Below are positions 29,511 through 38,846 of a stretch of DNA of 64,000 bases, piece after piece; the stretch's first letter is position 1; every line of letters starts with the position of its first letter. The position numbers were made by a program, and so were the translations under genes. Source of the stretch: Candidatus Rifleibacteriota bacterium (GTDB lineage: Bacteria; Muiribacteriota; Ozemobacteria; Ozemobacterales; Ozemobacteraceae); the NCBI GenBank assembly GCA_012520995.1, contig JAAYNI010000044.1, positions 1-64,000 of the forward strand, written 5' to 3'. The notes under the pieces were generated by a model. The model had not been told where the DNA came from. It made no database searches and was given only the letters and a program-made list of their open reading frames with translations.

Positions 29511-31544
29511 TCACTGCCCCATAAGTTTCTGTTTTTCAGCCTTTAACTTATCAACAAGTTTTTTTATATCCTCTTGATTAGGATTAACATAAAGGGAATA
29601 TTCAAAATAGGAAACTGCTTTGTCAGGGTCTTTTTTTAATTCATCAAATGTCAAAAAATAATTGCCAAGCTTGTTGAGCAATATAGGGTCGTCTCTGTAC
29701 ATCAACCAAGCATCTGTATAATACTGTAGCGCCCTATCAAACTTCTTTTGTAAAAAGCTTACTGTGCCAGCATATGTAGAAACGTAGTGGTTAGTAGCAA
29801 ACTGCAAGTAACTGTTGTAAAAATCTTCTGCCAGCTCCAAGGAGGAAGTCTTAGAAGCAACTTCCACGAACTTTTCATGAAAACGGTAATCATCAATATT
29901 ATCTGTCAAAAGATCTTTTAGAGTTTTCCAACCAGTTTGAATTGCAAGCTCTCTCTCTTCATAATCTTTGAAAGCTTTTGAGTTTTTATTAGTCGGCTTC
30001 TTAGAAGGCTGCTTTGAAATATTCTGCTGAAGCTTGCTCAAAGTCTCATCAAAAGTTTTCATGTCCTTAGGATTGTCAGCCAATAAAACACGCTTAATTT
30101 TTATAGTTTCTCTTAAGCCGTAATCTTGTTTATTAATTATAACAGTGGCTGTGGCATAATCCTCTTTGCCTATTAGAATCCGGAAGTTTTCACCATATTT
30201 CCTGGTAAGTTTCAAAGGAGTAATACCCATAGGAACAAGCGTCTGCACGGGAGGCTCTTCAGGGTTTTCCGAATGCTGTTGCTCAACAAAGTAAACAGAA
30301 GCACCGCGAGGAGTTATATCAAAGTCCAAGAATAACTGGCTGCCTAAATATATGCCTAAAATAATGAGAAGAGTCATAACAGCTATGCTTAAAAAAAAGA
30401 TGACTATTCTGACAAAGGCCACAATAAGTTTAGGAGGACTTACAGCAAATTTCCTTCGGGTCATCCCCGTATATGCGCCTGTTGAGCTAAAATCTCTTCC
30501 ATAATCGTCATCTTCGATTCCGGGCTCCATCTTAGAAAGATCCAAGACAGTTGTACGGCTTGGAGCTATCATCGGAGCTGTCGGCTGAGCCTCATATGAT
30601 TTAGGCTCAGAGATAGCTTCCCGCGGTCTCGTAGCGGCACTGATATCCAAATACTGTGTTTTAGGATAACTCTGTGCTGCACGTTCCTGATGTTTGACAT
30701 CTGCCAGAACATCATCCAGAGCCAAAGACATCTCATCGCAAGAGCTATACCGCTGGGTCTTATCCTTGCTCATAGCCTTTAAAATCAAGTAATTAAGGCT
30801 TTCAGGAACAACGGAATTTATTTCTATTGGTGGCTTAGGAGCCTCTTGAATGTGTTTTAAAGCAACCGCATTGGCATTATCTGCTATAAAAGGCAATCTG
30901 TCACAGACAATTTGATATAGAGTGACACCCAAGGAATAAATATCCGACCTGTGATCTAGATCGGCCTTTCCCAAGGCTTGTTCGGGCGACATATAGTCCG
31001 TAGAACCAAGAGTCATCCCCTCGCCTGTTCTGCTGGTATTCTGATGGGCTTTTGCGATACCGAAATCTGTCAGTTTTAAAACACCGTCAAGCGTAAACAT
31101 GAAGTTGCTCGGCTTGACGTCTCTATGAATAATACCGTGATTATGGCAATATTGAAGAGCGGAGAGAGCCGCTTTCATAACCTTTATAATTTCTTCCAGA
31201 GAGAAACCTTCTGACGACTTTATAACGTCCTCTAAAGTTTCGCCCTCCAAGTATTCCATGATGAAGTAAGGAGGCAATCCCTCCTCCTTACACTTCTCCA
31301 TGGTGGCAATATCTATGATTTTAACAATATTGGCGTGCTCATGGACTTGCTCCATTGTTCTAGCTTCATCAAAAAAGCGGTTAACAACATCTGGCTCACT
31401 GAGCCACTCCTCAAGCAGGAGCTTAACCGCAGCTTTTTTTTCAAGAACCGTATGTTGAGCGAGGTAAACAGTAGCGAAGCCGCCATCGCCGAGCTTTCTG
31501 ATTATTGTATAGTTGCCCGCCCGCTTATTGCTATAATCAGCCAA
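29511..31544 (-). CDS. Hanks-type Ser/Thr protein kinase with TM segment and extracytoplasmic TPR-like region
   Basis: HRDVKPSNFMF, TDFGIAKA, GSTDYMSPEQ; TM segment IVIFFLSIAVMTLLIILGIYLG; C-terminal TPR-like repeats. Confidence 0.94.
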   Translation of the reverse strand: MADYSNKRAGNYTIIRKLGDGGFATVYLAQHTVLEKKAAVKLLLEEWLSEPDVVNRFFDEARTMEQVHEHANIVKIIDIATMEKCKEEGLPPYFIMEYLEGETLEDVIKSSEGFSLEEIIKVMKAALSALQYCHNHGIIHRDVKPSNFMFTLDGVLKLTDFGIAKAHQNTSRTGEGMTLGSTDYMSPEQALGKADLDHRSDIYSLGVTLYQIVCDRLPFIADNANAVALKHIQEAPKPPIEINSVVPESLNYLILKAMSKDKTQRYSSCDEMSLALDDVLADVKHQERAAQSYPKTQYLDISAATRPREAISEPKSYEAQPTAPMIAPSRTTVLDLSKMEPGIEDDDYGRDFSSTGAYTGMTRRKFAVSPPKLIVAFVRIVIFFLSIAVMTLLIILGIYLGSQLFLDFDITPRGASVYFVEQQHSENPEEPPVQTLVPMGITPLKLTRKYGENFRILIGKEDYATATVIINKQDYGLRETIKIKRVLLADNPKDMKTFDETLSKLQQNISKQPSKKPTNKNSKAFKDYEERELAIQTGWKTLKDLLTDNIDDYRFHEKFVEVASKTSSLELAEDFYNSYLQFATNHYVSTYAGTVSFLQKKFDRALQYYTDAWLMYRDDPILLNKLGNYFLTFDELKKDPDKAVSYFEYSLYVNPNQEDIKKLVDKLKAEKQKLMGQ

Positions 31545-31563
31545 ATACCTTATACCTTATACT

Positions 31564-32814
31564 TTACATGCCAATAAGAGCTTTCAGTTTTGCAAATATT
31601 CCGCCAGCAGGCGCAGCAGTCTCTTCGCCGAGTATGTCTTTTGCCAATTCCATGTAGCCGCCATAGAGCGGAGAGGAAGGTTTGGCTGTCATCAACATTT
31701 GAGCTGAGTTTGTGGTCAAAATAGCTGCTTCAGGATCATATGGCAAAGTAAGAACTTTGCGCTTAACCATGCTCTCCACATCTTCCTTGGTGGACAGTTC
31801 TTTTCTTCCCATTTTATTGAAAACCATTTTAAACTTGGTTTCAGGGAACTTAAAGGTATTCATTATATCCTGCATGGAGTTAGCGGCCATTATATGGCTT
31901 ATTTCCGGAACGCTTATCAAATAAATAAGATTGGATATTTCCCAAGCTGTAATAGTTATTTCATCAATCTCTGCCTTGAGATCCAAAAGCACATAATCGT
32001 ATTTTGCCTGCAAACTCCAGACTATAGACTTGACATGATTTGCATTTACAAGCTCAGCCAATTCAGTTTTTCTGGGAGCAGCTAGAAAATCAAATCCTTC
32101 AGCCTTGGTCAAGAACTTAGTGGCTATTTCAGGTATTATTTCTTGCTCTTGAATCAGCTCGATTATAGTTCTGTTGGTTGTAGAGTTTACAAATATTCTG
32201 ACATTGCCGAATCTCAAATCAAGGTCAATGACGCACACCTTTTTGTCATATTTTTCAGCAAGTATATTTGCAATGTTGACTACAGACGATGTAATACCTG
32301 TACCGCCTTTTGGACTGTAGAAAGAAACTATCTGAGACCCCTCTCTTGAAAGAGGTTTCAATGTCTGCCACAGATCACCTACTGCCGTGTCAACAAAGAT
32401 AAACTCAAATGTATCGAATCTGATGACATCGGTATGGTTAAGAGTCAAGGGGGTAAGAGCCGGCAAACGCTCTCCATTTACAAAAGTGCCATTAGAGCTG
32501 TCTTGGTCGGTCAACAAACAGGCACCTTCTTTGACGACTATATTGGCATGGCTTCTGGAAACCATTCCGCTCGGAAGCTGCAAAGTTCTGCCTTCTTCAC
32601 GGCCAATAGTAAATGGCTCCGTCATAGAGATTTCAAAAGGTTTGCCCAAGTAGGGGGCTGTATTTCCCACGAGGAATTTCTTTTTAAGTTCCTCAGTAAC
32701 TATAATTTTTCTAAAAATAGTCTTCGCACTATTGTCAACCGCAGCAGGTTTAGGGGGGACAACAGGCTTTTCACTAGTGTTATTGTTGTTTATATTGTTA
32801 TTTTCTTCTGGCAT
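31564..32814 (-). CDS. FHA domain fused to CpaE/TadZ-like ATPase (degenerate P-loop)
   Basis: FTIGREEGRTLQLPSGMVSRSHANI...DQDSSNGTFVNG FHA; FYSPKGGTGITSSVVNIANILA with Ile at the P-loop Lys position. Confidence 0.9.
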   Translation of the reverse strand: MPEENNNINNNNTSEKPVVPPKPAAVDNSAKTIFRKIIVTEELKKKFLVGNTAPYLGKPFEISMTEPFTIGREEGRTLQLPSGMVSRSHANIVVKEGACLLTDQDSSNGTFVNGERLPALTPLTLNHTDVIRFDTFEFIFVDTAVGDLWQTLKPLSREGSQIVSFYSPKGGTGITSSVVNIANILAEKYDKKVCVIDLDLRFGNVRIFVNSTTNRTIIELIQEQEIIPEIATKFLTKAEGFDFLAAPRKTELAELVNANHVKSIVWSLQAKYDYVLLDLKAEIDEITITAWEISNLIYLISVPEISHIMAANSMQDIMNTFKFPETKFKMVFNKMGRKELSTKEDVESMVKRKVLTLPYDPEAAILTTNSAQMLMTAKPSSPLYGGYMELAKDILGEETAAPAGGIFAKLKALIGM

Positions 32815-32969
32815 CTTGTGACTCCCGGTTTTTTTGCATCAAAATAATACCATAAATAACACGAAAAATCTCACTTTTGTCAAAGCGAGCACTAAATTCG
32901 CCTTAATTATGTACCTCACAATAATGTTTGACAGTTTTACTCAGAGGATTTAATATAGACTTCCTTACA

Positions 32970-33572
32970 GTGAAAAGCAAAGATTTTTTTTCTAATCGTA
33001 AATTTCTATGGCTGGGAGCTATCGGACTACTTCTGGCCGTTTTTCTGATCTTAATTTTTGTATTATTAAGCAACAAAACAGGATCAAAAAGCAAAACTCG
33101 TTCTCAACATCAGCCTAGCACTGACTTGTCCGATTCAAACGAACAAGATAGTATGCTGAAACAAATGAACTTTAAGGAAAAATATGACCGTTATCAGGCT
33201 GAATATCTAAAAATGGTCAGGCGGATAAATGAACGCGACCAAAAGCTTCTTACCGCCAGCGAAGCAGCAGATATCACATCTGCTTTGCAAGCCGCAAAAG
33301 CTGAATATGAAGATGTGCTTCGCAAATACGAGAAAGATGAAATGAACGCTCGCCTCAAGTGCTTCTCTGAGATGAAGGACATGATCAGAGCAGTTCTATA
33401 TTATGATAAAAAAACTGGCGCAAAGATGACCCGTCTCAATTTGCGCAAATTAAAAGCTGCGGGTGCCATAGTAAAAACTCCGACCTGCCCAAAAGACGGT
33501 CGTTATTCTATTATATACAAAGACGGCTCAAGAATCTTCAACTGTTCGGTACATGGCGTTCTGAGATACTAA
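32970..33572 (+). CDS. Single-TM protein with pilin-like C-terminal Cys motif
   Basis: ORF open from TTG 32928; GTG 32970 more plausible (VKSKDFFSNRKFLWLGAIGLLLAVFLILIFVLL). C-terminal GAIVKTPTCPKDGRYSIIYKDGSRIFNCSVHG. Confidence 0.65.
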   Translation: MKSKDFFSNRKFLWLGAIGLLLAVFLILIFVLLSNKTGSKSKTRSQHQPSTDLSDSNEQDSMLKQMNFKEKYDRYQAEYLKMVRRINERDQKLLTASEAADITSALQAAKAEYEDVLRKYEKDEMNARLKCFSEMKDMIRAVLYYDKKTGAKMTRLNLRKLKAAGAIVKTPTCPKDGRYSIIYKDGSRIFNCSVHGVLRY

Positions 33573-33577
33573 CAAAT

Positions 33578-33659
33578 AGTGCGGTGCAACATATAAAGTT
33601 GCTTATTATATCTCCAAGCTAATAAACTAAATGTTGCATGACATATTTGCCACCGCACT
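33578..33659. repeat. Inverted repeat AGTGCGGTG-CAACAT...ATGTTG...CACCGCACT
   Basis: 9-bp perfect outer arms and 6-bp inner arms immediately after the pilin-like gene. Confidence 0.75.
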
Positions 33660-33662
33660 AGA

Positions 33663-33732
33663 GTGACGAGTGGTGAGTGGCGGGCGGCGGGTGGCGGGCA
33701 AGAACCAACATCCATAACAGCCGATCTAGCCT
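33663..33732 (+). repeat. Mosaic heptad-core intergenic repeat, copy D
   Basis: GTGACGA-GTGGTGA-GTGGCGG-GCGGCGG-GTGGCGG then GCAAGAACCAACATCCATAACAGCCGATCT. Confidence 0.88.
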
Positions 33733-33843
33733 CTGATTAAGAACTGATACTTAAAAAACAGTGGCAAGGGATTAGTGGATAGTAGCAGAGAGAGCAACGA
33801 ACAGCCAGAAATGAGTGGCAAGTAATGCATGGAAACTAGAGCT

Positions 33844-33981
33844 TCAGTTCTTTTTATGCCTAATTTCTCCATTTATCATGAGCTCAAACATGTCCAGGAT
33901 CGTCCTGACGAACAAAACGCTCACCCCTGCGGAAAAGATCAAAGTCAAAGTCACGACAACGGCAAGTTCCCTAAACATCAT
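33844..33981 (-). CDS. Small hydrophobic membrane protein, 45 aa (MMFRELAVVVTLTLIFSAGVSVLFVRTILDMFELMINGEIRHKKN)
   Basis: Not in the supplied ORF track. AAGGAGATAAAACCAAT RBS directly upstream, one predicted TM helix, complete ORF. Confidence 0.65.
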   Translation of the reverse strand: MMFRELAVVVTLTLIFSAGVSVLFVRTILDMFELMINGEIRHKKN

Positions 33982-34045
33982 ATTGGTTTTATCTCCTTGA
34001 AGATTTCTGAATGAAATATCGGCAACTTGCTGTCAGTAATCCAGC

Positions 34046-34080
34046 AAAAAAATAGCCGCCACTAAAACTGGCGGCTAAAT
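34046..34080 (-). terminator. Intrinsic terminator TAGCCGCCA-N7-TGGCGGCTA plus T-run downstream of htrA
   Basis: Perfect 9-bp arms with T7 on the minus strand. Confidence 0.88.
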
Positions 34081-34105
34081 TAAATAGGATATTTTCAGGG
34101 AGCAA

Positions 34106-35572
34106 TTATTTGCTTTCGTGGTTTAAAACCAAGAAAAGCGGCGATGAAGAACGCTGAATCAGAAAAACCGAACTTTTCTTGCCTCTATCTGCCTCCTGCA
34201 GAGTTTTTCGCAAAGTTTCAACATCTTTAATTTCTTTGTCATTTACTTGAAGCAAAATATCACCTGGGCGCAACCCTGAAATTGCTCCAGGTTTCCCTTG
34301 GACTACGGATGAAATAAAAACCCCCTTCTGTTCCTTCAATCCATATTTTCTGGAATTTTCCTTTGTAATTTCTTCGACTGAAAAACCAAGTTTTTCCCAT
34401 ATAGCAGGCTCTTTTTCAGCTTCTTTGCGCCTGCGTCTGGAAGGTCTCACTGTCTTTTCAGATAAACCAAAGCTTTCAGGCATTTGTTTCAAATTGACTT
34501 TTAAATTGCGTTTTTTGCCATTTCGCATAATTTCCATATCAATTGTTTCACCGACCTTTTTGGTGAATATCGCTTTCTGCACATCACTGGTCGTCTCAAC
34601 TTGAGTTCCCGCCACCGACACAATAATATCCATAGGTTTCAAGCCAGCTTCGTCCGCTGGGCTATCAGAATAAACCTCCATTACAACAGCACCTTTTCTT
34701 GTGATATTGTAATGCTTAGCCAAATCTTCAGTAACAGGGCTCATGCTTATCCCTAGGAAGGGTCTGGAAACCTCTCCGCTCTCAGCAAGCTGAACAGCTA
34801 TATTTGAGACTAAATTTGATGGAATTGCAAAATTGATGCTGGAACCAGGAGCAGTGAAAATCATCGTGTTTATTCCCATAACTTCGCCATCGATATTCAC
34901 AAGCGGGCCACCTGAGTTGCCAGGATTAATATTTGCGTCAGTCTGGATATAATCCTCTATAGTTGCCATGCCGAAGCCAGAGCGGCCCGTAGCACTCACC
35001 ACCCCGACTGTAACTGTCTGCTCAAGTCCCAATGGACTGCCGATAGCAATAGCCCACTCGCCTGGCTCAACCTTGTCAGAATCAGCAAACTTTGCAGGTT
35101 TCAGAGGCTTTTTCGGTTCTATTTTGATCACGGCTATATCAACTTGAGGATCTTGTCCCAAAATTTCCGCTTCGTATTCTTCCCCATTGGAAAGCTTTAC
35201 GGTTATTTTATCTGCATGTTGGACAACGTGATTATTAGTAATAATTGTACCGTCCGATTTAAATATAACGCCAGAACCTCCACCGACTATTTTTCTCGGC
35301 TTCATCCTATGCTCTGGAACATTAAAAAATCTTCTGAGCAACTCATTGAAATCATCTCCGCCGTACATATCTCTGTTTTCCTCAAGCACAAGCCTTGAAG
35401 GTTCCTTGCCCTCCACTGTGATATTCACCACAGACGGCTGAAGTGACTTGGCTAATTCCACAAAAGCACTGCGAAAACTGCCTGGAAGGGGTGCCGAAGA
35501 AGCAGGAAAAGAAGTGAATATACAAAGTGCAGTCACAATTGCTGTTATTGCAAATATTTTTTTATTTTTCAT
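34106..35572 (-). CDS. degP: Do-family serine protease (HtrA/DegP) with two PDZ domains
   Basis: ITNNHVVQHAD, DIAVIKIE, NPGNSGGPLVN; two PDZ regions; signal peptide. Confidence 0.95.
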   Translation of the reverse strand: MKNKKIFAITAIVTALCIFTSFPASSAPLPGSFRSAFVELAKSLQPSVVNITVEGKEPSRLVLEENRDMYGGDDFNELLRRFFNVPEHRMKPRKIVGGGSGVIFKSDGTIITNNHVVQHADKITVKLSNGEEYEAEILGQDPQVDIAVIKIEPKKPLKPAKFADSDKVEPGEWAIAIGSPLGLEQTVTVGVVSATGRSGFGMATIEDYIQTDANINPGNSGGPLVNIDGEVMGINTMIFTAPGSSINFAIPSNLVSNIAVQLAESGEVSRPFLGISMSPVTEDLAKHYNITRKGAVVMEVYSDSPADEAGLKPMDIIVSVAGTQVETTSDVQKAIFTKKVGETIDMEIMRNGKKRNLKVNLKQMPESFGLSEKTVRPSRRRRKEAEKEPAIWEKLGFSVEEITKENSRKYGLKEQKGVFISSVVQGKPGAISGLRPGDILLQVNDKEIKDVETLRKTLQEADRGKKSSVFLIQRSSSPLFLVLNHESK

Positions 35573-35708
35573 TTAAGTACCTCCAAATTACATTGGACAA
35601 GTTAGCTTTCAAAAAGTTCCAAAAAATATTTGGACTTTACAAATCTCTTTATTATCCTTAGCATGTGCCTGTTGAATCACATTTTTTTATAATCGGGGTT
35701 AGATCAAC

Positions 35709-36650
35709 ATGATAATAGCAGTTACCGGCGGTGCGGGCTTCGTAGGCTCTCATCTTGTCAAATCCCTTTTGGAAGAAGGACATGAAGTCATAGCCATTGA
35801 CAACTTTGTCACAGGAACAATAAAAAACTTTTATTTCCTGCCAAAAGATTTTAAAGAAAGATTTACTCTGCTTGAACAAGACATATCAGAAGAAACTGTC
35901 AACATTGACTTTAAACTAGACAGAATCTATCATCTTGCCTCTCCTGCCAGTCCAATTGATTATGCCAACATCCCCATTGAAACACTTAAAGTTGGATCGA
36001 TTGGAACTTACAACATTCTGAACTTGGCTATGAAACATAAAGCAAGATTTCTCATGGCATCAACTTCAGAAGTCTACGGCGATCCTCTTGAACACCCGCA
36101 AAAAGAAACCTATTGGGGAAACGTAAATCCTATAGGTCCAAGAAGCTGCTATGATGAAGCAAAAAGATTTTCTGAAGCCATGATTATGGCTTACCATAGA
36201 GTTCACGGCCTAGACATGAGAATAGCACGCATTTTCAACACCTATGGTCCAAACATGCGCCTTAATGACGGGCGTGTAGTGCCTGCTTTTATTTCTCAAG
36301 CTTTAAAAGGTGAGCCTATCACTGTCTTCGGTGACGGCAACCAAACACGCAGCTTTTGTTATGTTTCCGATTTGGTCAGAGGCTTGAAAAGCTTGATGGA
36401 AACTCCTAATATCCATGAACCTGTTAACTTGGGTAATCCAGCAGAAACTACGATTAAAAATTTTGCAGAAATGCTTCTAACACTTACTGGCTCCACCTCA
36501 AAAATCGAATACAAACCTCTTCCTCAGGATGATCCTCTCAGACGCCGCCCAGATATAACCAAAGCAGTGCAGCTTCTAAACTGGCATCCTGAAATTCCTT
36601 TAAGCGTAGGATTAACTAAAACTATAGAATGGGCAAAACAATATGTATGA
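35709..36650 (+). CDS. NAD-dependent epimerase, UDP-glucuronate decarboxylase (UXS)-like
   Basis: [38 protein letters not shown]. Confidence 0.9.
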   Translation: MIIAVTGGAGFVGSHLVKSLLEEGHEVIAIDNFVTGTIKNFYFLPKDFKERFTLLEQDISEETVNIDFKLDRIYHLASPASPIDYANIPIETLKVGSIGTYNILNLAMKHKARFLMASTSEVYGDPLEHPQKETYWGNVNPIGPRSCYDEAKRFSEAMIMAYHRVHGLDMRIARIFNTYGPNMRLNDGRVVPAFISQALKGEPITVFGDGNQTRSFCYVSDLVRGLKSLMETPNIHEPVNLGNPAETTIKNFAEMLLTLTGSTSKIEYKPLPQDDPLRRRPDITKAVQLLNWHPEIPLSVGLTKTIEWAKQYV

Positions 36651-37203
36651 AATAATTCCAACAGCAGAAAAAATTATAGGACAAATTCTCCTTTCTGAAG
36701 AAACAATAGCCAAACGCATAAAAGAGATGGCTAATCAAATAACCAAGGACTTCAATGGCGAGTCAATAGTCGCCATAGTTGTAATGAGAGGCGCTTTCTT
36801 TTTTGCAAGTGACCTTTGCAAACAAATTAAATTACCGATGAAGCTAGACTTCCTTTCAGCATCCAGCTATGGAGACGGACAAGAAACTTCAGGCAAAGTA
36901 AAGCTAGCCAATAGCTTACGTGAAGATATAACAGGAAAAAATGTTCTCATTATTGACGACATGATTGATACAGGCAAAACCATGAAAAAGCTCATAGATT
37001 ATCTCAAGGCTTTCAACCCAAAGTCTATTAAGCTATGCGTTTTGTGCGAGAAAAAATCCAACAATACCGAGCATATAACCCCTGATTATTGCGGATTTGA
37101 CATTGAAGACCACTTTTTGATCGGATACGGTCTTGACTACAAGGGCTTCCTTCGCAATATCCCTTATATAGGAATAATTAACGACAAATTCAAAGAAGCT
37201 TGA
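36643..37203 (+). CDS. hpt: Hypoxanthine phosphoribosyltransferase
   Basis: [21 protein letters not shown] motif; [11 protein letters not shown]. Confidence 0.93.
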   Translation: MYEIIPTAEKIIGQILLSEETIAKRIKEMANQITKDFNGESIVAIVVMRGAFFFASDLCKQIKLPMKLDFLSASSYGDGQETSGKVKLANSLREDITGKNVLIIDDMIDTGKTMKKLIDYLKAFNPKSIKLCVLCEKKSNNTEHITPDYCGFDIEDHFLIGYGLDYKGFLRNIPYIGIINDKFKEA

Positions 37204-37204
37204 A

Positions 37205-37852
37205 ATGCAAACGGAAATTTTCAAAAACTTCACTTGCCAAAAATTCATCTTAGGTCTTTTAGAAACCAACTCTTATCTGCTTTATTCTGAAGATACAGGA
37301 GAAGCCCTGCTGATAGATCCTGCCGCTCCTTCAAAAGAGCTTGCCGCCCTAATAAAAGAAAAATCAATACAACCAGATATATATCTGACTCATGCTCATG
37401 CAGACCATATTGCAGGACTTGAGTTTTTTTGCAATTTATTGCCCGACAGCACAGTTTACATAGCAAAAGCTGACGAGCAAATGCTTGGAGATCCTATTTT
37501 AAACTTATCGTCTTTCATCTTTGATAAACCTCTGACCTTTATTCCGAAAAACTTGCAAACTATAAAAGAAGGCGACAAACTGACTATATTCAATGAATGT
37601 CCCTACTTTACTCTGCTGCCTGGACATACCCAAGGAGGCTCCGCACTGGTTTTTGAGGAAGCCGTATTTATAGGAGACAGTCTTTTTGCCGGATCAATAG
37701 GAAGAACTGACCATCCTGGAGGCAACTTAAACATGCTGCTGAACAGTTTAAAAGAACGCATTCTTGTTCTAGACAACAGAAAAGTGTTTTCAGGCCATGG
37801 CCCCAGTACTAGCATAAAAAAAGAAAGAGAAAACAATCCCTTTTTCTTTTAA
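37205..37852 (+). CDS. MBL-fold hydrolase (glyoxalase II-like)
   Basis: THAHADHIAG and LPGHTQGG motifs. Confidence 0.92.
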   Translation: MQTEIFKNFTCQKFILGLLETNSYLLYSEDTGEALLIDPAAPSKELAALIKEKSIQPDIYLTHAHADHIAGLEFFCNLLPDSTVYIAKADEQMLGDPILNLSSFIFDKPLTFIPKNLQTIKEGDKLTIFNECPYFTLLPGHTQGGSALVFEEAVFIGDSLFAGSIGRTDHPGGNLNMLLNSLKERILVLDNRKVFSGHGPSTSIKKERENNPFFF

Positions 37853-37928
37853 AACTTGTCACTCACATTTTTTATCTATATAATGACCTGCTTGCCGCTA
37901 AAGTTAAATATATTTGATTAGGTATATT

Positions 37929-38846
37929 ATGAATCTTTCACGTTTATTTAAATTAGGACCTCTGCCTTCCAAAAACTATGTTGACTATAATCTGTCAGCC
38001 ATTATTTGCGAAGACGCAGCCAATGTCTTCCCAGTTGACAAGTATCTTAGAGAAACCAAAATTTCAGCCGAACTTATTGGCTCCAGAGACATAATTAAAA
38101 GTCTCTTTCCTGATATAGAAAACAGAAAAAATGTAAAAATTACAGAAAGCATTTCGCAAAAAGATTCTATTCTCAAGCTTTTGGAAACTGCTAAAACTCA
38201 ATCAGACAAGCACACGGTTCTTTCTATTCCAACATCGCATTTATCAATTCTTGCTGCAGCTCTGCCTGAAGAATATTCTTTTACCTCTGTATCTATATTC
38301 ACCCTTCCAGAGTCAGAAAGAGCTGTTTTACTCACAGATGCCTTTTTGGATTACCAGCCCACTCCTGCCACCTTGGCAAAACTTGCTGAAAATGCCCATA
38401 GAATATTCAAGCTTTTCTCTGACAAAAAGCCGAAAACTGCCTTTTTATCAGCAAATGAAAAAGCTTCCGAAAAGGTTGCTTCAACATTAAGTGCTCAACA
38501 AGCAGCAGAACTCTCAAGAGAAAATATGCTAGCCGAAGGCCCTCTTTCTTTTGACTTGTCACTAAGTCCCGCTTCTGCTGATATCAAACAATATAAAGGC
38601 GAAATACGAGGTGATGCTGATATACTAGTCGCCCCTAGACGTGAAACAGCTTCGGCTTTATATTTTTCTTGGAAAAACTTTGCTAATCTTCATCCAATCA
38701 ATATAACTTTCATAAATAATACACCTTTATTTTATTGTGATCCATCAGACTCAGATATTTCCAAACTCTTATCTGCTGAATTTGCCATAACCTCAAAAGT
38801 TAAAGGACCTCTCAATAAAAATGACACAAACACCCAAGAAGCCTAG
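37929..38846 (+). CDS. Hypothetical protein, about 305 aa
   Basis: ORF in a tightly packed + strand operon; ATG at 37929; overlaps the next gene. Confidence 0.65.
   Translation: MNLSRLFKLGPLPSKNYVDYNLSAIICEDAANVFPVDKYLRETKISAELIGSRDIIKSLFPDIENRKNVKITESISQKDSILKLLETAKTQSDKHTVLSIPTSHLSILAAALPEEYSFTSVSIFTLPESERAVLLTDAFLDYQPTPATLAKLAENAHRIFKLFSDKKPKTAFLSANEKASEKVASTLSAQQAAELSRENMLAEGPLSFDLSLSPASADIKQYKGEIRGDADILVAPRRETASALYFSWKNFANLHPINITFINNTPLFYCDPSDSDISKLLSAEFAITSKVKGPLNKNDTNTQEA

Noticed and set aside
33578-33659. Terminal inverted repeat of an insertion sequence or MITE
   Set aside because: Arms are only 9+6 bp, with no transposase and no clear target-site duplication. Kept as an unexplained inverted repeat instead.
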